A stretch of DNA of 6,417 nucleotides from an uncultured Verrucomicrobiales bacterium (GTDB lineage Bacteria > Verrucomicrobiota > Verrucomicrobiia > Limisphaerales > JACDHS01), in the NCBI GenBank assembly GCA_937983475.1, contig CALJZV010000480.1:1-6417 (forward strand). Reading direction: 5' to 3'. The notes under the pieces were generated by a model. The model saw only the letters and a list, made by a program, of their open reading frames with translations, searched no databases and was not told the DNA's origin. Position numbers and translations under genes: made by a program. Of this stretch, positions 4,645 to 6,417 are shown in pieces. Every line of letters begins with the position of its first letter. The first letter of the stretch is position 1.

Positions 4645-6417
4645 TTATCCGACGGGAAGCTCCAGGAGACGATTCAAAAATTGGCCCGTGTAACTTTGCG
4701 GGCATTGGGCGATGGCTTCAGGCGGGCCTTCGGCCACGATGCGCCCGCCGCCGGTTCCGCCCTCCGGGCCAAGGTCAATCACCCAGTCAGCGGTTTTAAT
4801 TACGTCCAGATTGTGTTCGATAATGAGCAGCGTGTTGCCCGATGCGCGCAGCTTGAACAGGACTTCCAATAGCTTGGAAACGTCGTAAAAGTGCAGGCCG
4901 GTCGTCGGCTCGTCGAGAATGTAAAGCGTGCGCCCGGTGGATTTGCGGCTCAATTCGGAGGCCAGTTTCACCCGCTGAGCCTCGCCCCCGCTCAGAGTGG
5001 TGCCGGATTGCCCCAGCCGAATGTAACCCAAACCGACTTCGGCTAGAGTCAACAACGGTTCGTAAATCTGCGGCACAGCCCGGAAAAACGTGGCCGCCTC
5101 GTCCACGGTCATGTCCAGCACGTCGGCGATGTTCATTCCCTTGTAATTGATCTCGAGCGTTTCGCGATTATAGCGGCGTCCAGCGCAGGCCTCACAGGTC
5201 ACATAGACCGGCGGCAGGAAGTGCATTTCGATTTTAATCAACCCGTCGCCCTGGCACTTTTCGCATCGTCCTCCCTTGACGTTGAAGCTGAACCGGCCCG
5301 CGTCGTAGCCGCGGACTTTTGCCGTCGGCAGCTTGGCAAACAGATCACGAATCTGGTTGAACATGCCAGTGTAGGTGGCGGGATTGCTGCGAGGGGTGCG
5401 CCCGATGGGGGTCTGGTCTATGACAATGACTTTCTCCAAATTTTCGTAGCCTTTGATCGCCTCATGCCGCCCGGGTTGTTCCTTGGAACCGTGCATTTTG
5501 CGAAATAGCGCCCGGCGCAAAATGTCATCCACGAGCGTGCTTTTGCCCGAACCGCTGACGCCAGTGACGCAGGTAAGCGTGCCCAGCGGAATGCGCGCGT
5601 GAATGTTCTGAAGGTTGTTCTCGCAAGCGCCCATCACTTCAATCCATCCGCGTTCCGGTGTGGGCTTGATACGGGTCTTGGGAACGGAAATGGACAAATC
5701 GCCCCGCAGGTACCGGCCTGTCAACGAGCGCTCCACGGCTTCAATTTCCTGAACGGTTCCGGCGGCCACCAGTTCTCCGCCGCGCACGCCCGCGCCGGGA
5801 CCAAGATCAAGAACATAATCCGCGCGACGAATGGTATCCTCGTCGTGCTCAACGACCAGGACGGAGTTGCCCAGGTCGCGCAGGCCTTCGAGCGTCCTGA
5901 GCAGTTTCTCATTGTCGCGCTGGTGCAGTCCGATGCTCGGCTCATCCAAGATGTAAAGCACGCCAACCAATCCGGCGCCAATCTGCGTGGCTAGCCGGAT
6001 GCGTTGCGCCTCGCCACCGCTGAGGGTGCCGCTTTCACGGTCAAGCGTGAGGTATCCCAAGCCGACGCTTTGGAGAAATTGAAGACGCGAACGAATCTCG
6101 CGGATGACATCGCCAACAATTTTCTGCTGGAACTCCGAGAGCTTCAGTTGCGCGAAAAAGTCGTTGGCCTCGGACACGGACATGTTGCACACGTCCATAA
6201 TGGAAAGGCCCGGAACCCTGCTGGACCCGGATTCCGCGCCCAACGATTTGGCTTTCAGTCGGCCTGCGCGCTCCTCGCGCTTCTGAGTGCTGGAAAGGGA
6301 ATGCTGGCTCCCCTTCTCGCCGCCCAGCGTCACGGCCAGGATTTCCGGTCGGAGCCGCTTGCCACCGCATCCGTCGCAGGGTTGCGGGTTCATAAATCCT
6401 TTGAGGCGGTTTCGGGT
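4645..6417 (-). CDS. uvrA: Excinuclease ABC subunit A, N-terminus beyond the window
   Basis: UvrA is the damage-recognition ATPase of nucleotide excision repair; its dimer loads UvrB at lesions. The frame stays open to the right edge, giving 590 visible residues of about 940; the Met codon at 6393 is internal, since TRNRLKGF precedes it in frame. Numbered from that Met: CxxC at 6-9; first ABC signature LSGGEAQRIRLA (124-135) and Walker B LYILDEPSIGLHQRD (146-160); Walker A of the second ATPase GVSGSGKST (278-286, bases 5536-5562); zinc finger CEKC-x19-CEAC (377-403), the DNA-binding module; second signature LSGGEAQRVKLA (467-478); and Walker B LYILDEPTTGLHFYD (490-504). All key residues seen are intact, so the protein should be active. 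The first Walker A and the first zinc finger lie off-window. An extra Lys/Arg/Ser-rich segment of about 35 residues (26-59) separates the CxxC strand from PGLSIMDV. The downstream TPR gene starts 16 bp after the TAA. Confidence 0.98.
   Translation of the reverse strand, partial: TRNRLKGFMNPQPCDGCGGKRLRPEILAVTLGGEKGSQHSLSSTQKREERAGRLKAKSLGAESGSSRVPGLSIMDVCNMSVSEANDFFAQLKLSEFQQKIVGDVIREIRSRLQFLQSVGLGYLTLDRESGTLSGGEAQRIRLATQIGAGLVGVLYILDEPSIGLHQRDNEKLLRTLEGLRDLGNSVLVVEHDEDTIRRADYVLDLGPGAGVRGGELVAAGTVQEIEAVERSLTGRYLRGDLSISVPKTRIKPTPERGWIEVMGACENNLQNIHARIPLGTLTCVTGVSGSGKSTLVDDILRRALFRKMHGSKEQPGRHEAIKGYENLEKVIVIDQTPIGRTPRSNPATYTGMFNQIRDLFAKLPTAKVRGYDAGRFSFNVKGGRCEKCQGDGLIKIEMHFLPPVYVTCEACAGRRYNRETLEINYKGMNIADVLDMTVDEAATFFRAVPQIYEPLLTLAEVGLGYIRLGQSGTTLSGGEAQRVKLASELSRKSTGRTLYILDEPTTGLHFYDVSKLLEVLFKLRASGNTLLIIEHNLDVIKTADWVIDLGPEGGTGGGRIVAEGPPEAIAQCPQSYTGQFLNRLLELPVG

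Noticed and set aside
6391..6393. ATG at 6393 as the true start of UvrA
   Set aside because: The frame remains open to the window edge with UvrA-like residues before it, and a start here would lack the first ATPase Walker A and about 350 residues.
1..6417. Search for mobile elements, CRISPR arrays, defence or secondary-metabolite genes
   Set aside because: No transposase, integrase, direct-repeat array or defence-type protein is visible. Gene content is housekeeping throughout.

Overview
All four protein genes and the one tRNA I can support in this window lie on the minus strand. Read in transcription order, from right to left, they are: the C-terminal two thirds of the excinuclease subunit UvrA (start beyond the right edge); a very large secreted TPR-repeat protein; an ErpA/IscA-type iron-sulfur carrier; a 337-bp regulatory gap; tRNA-Thr(GGT); and elongation factor EF-Tu (last ~20 residues beyond the left edge).

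The organism is a bacterium of moderate GC content. The switch I region of its EF-Tu is unusual: it reads KGGTVRDATKTVTI where most bacteria have a PEE-x-ARGITI-type segment. I associate this form, from memory, with part of the Verrucomicrobiota (Opitutus/Pedosphaera-like groups). The long extracytoplasmic TPR protein and the wording of the UvrA sequence fit the same phylum. This assignment is a tentative inference.

Right block (1598-6417): the uvrA stop codon is 16 bp before the start of the TPR gene, so these two are probably co-transcribed. A 55-bp gap follows, holding a candidate promoter placed so close to the erpA start that the erpA message could be almost leaderless. The block ends with two adjacent hairpins; the second has T-runs on both sides and should be a bidirectional terminator. 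The genes serve unrelated jobs (nucleotide excision repair, envelope/periplasmic scaffolding, Fe-S cluster delivery), so shared transcription does not imply shared function.

Left block (1-1410): tRNA-Thr(GGT) stands 52 bp before tuf, the thrT-tufB arrangement known from E. coli and other bacteria. Upstream, 1261-1597 contains no convincing gene. It does contain a TTGACA-type promoter, a palindrome over that promoter's -10 region, and a terminator-like hairpin with T6 before the tRNA, which suggests premature termination or a short RNA ahead of the tRNA-tuf transcript.

I did not find a new multi-gene system. The window is mostly housekeeping; the points most worth a second look are the altered EF-Tu switch I, the hairpin-rich leader before tRNA-Thr/tuf, and an extra basic linker in UvrA.
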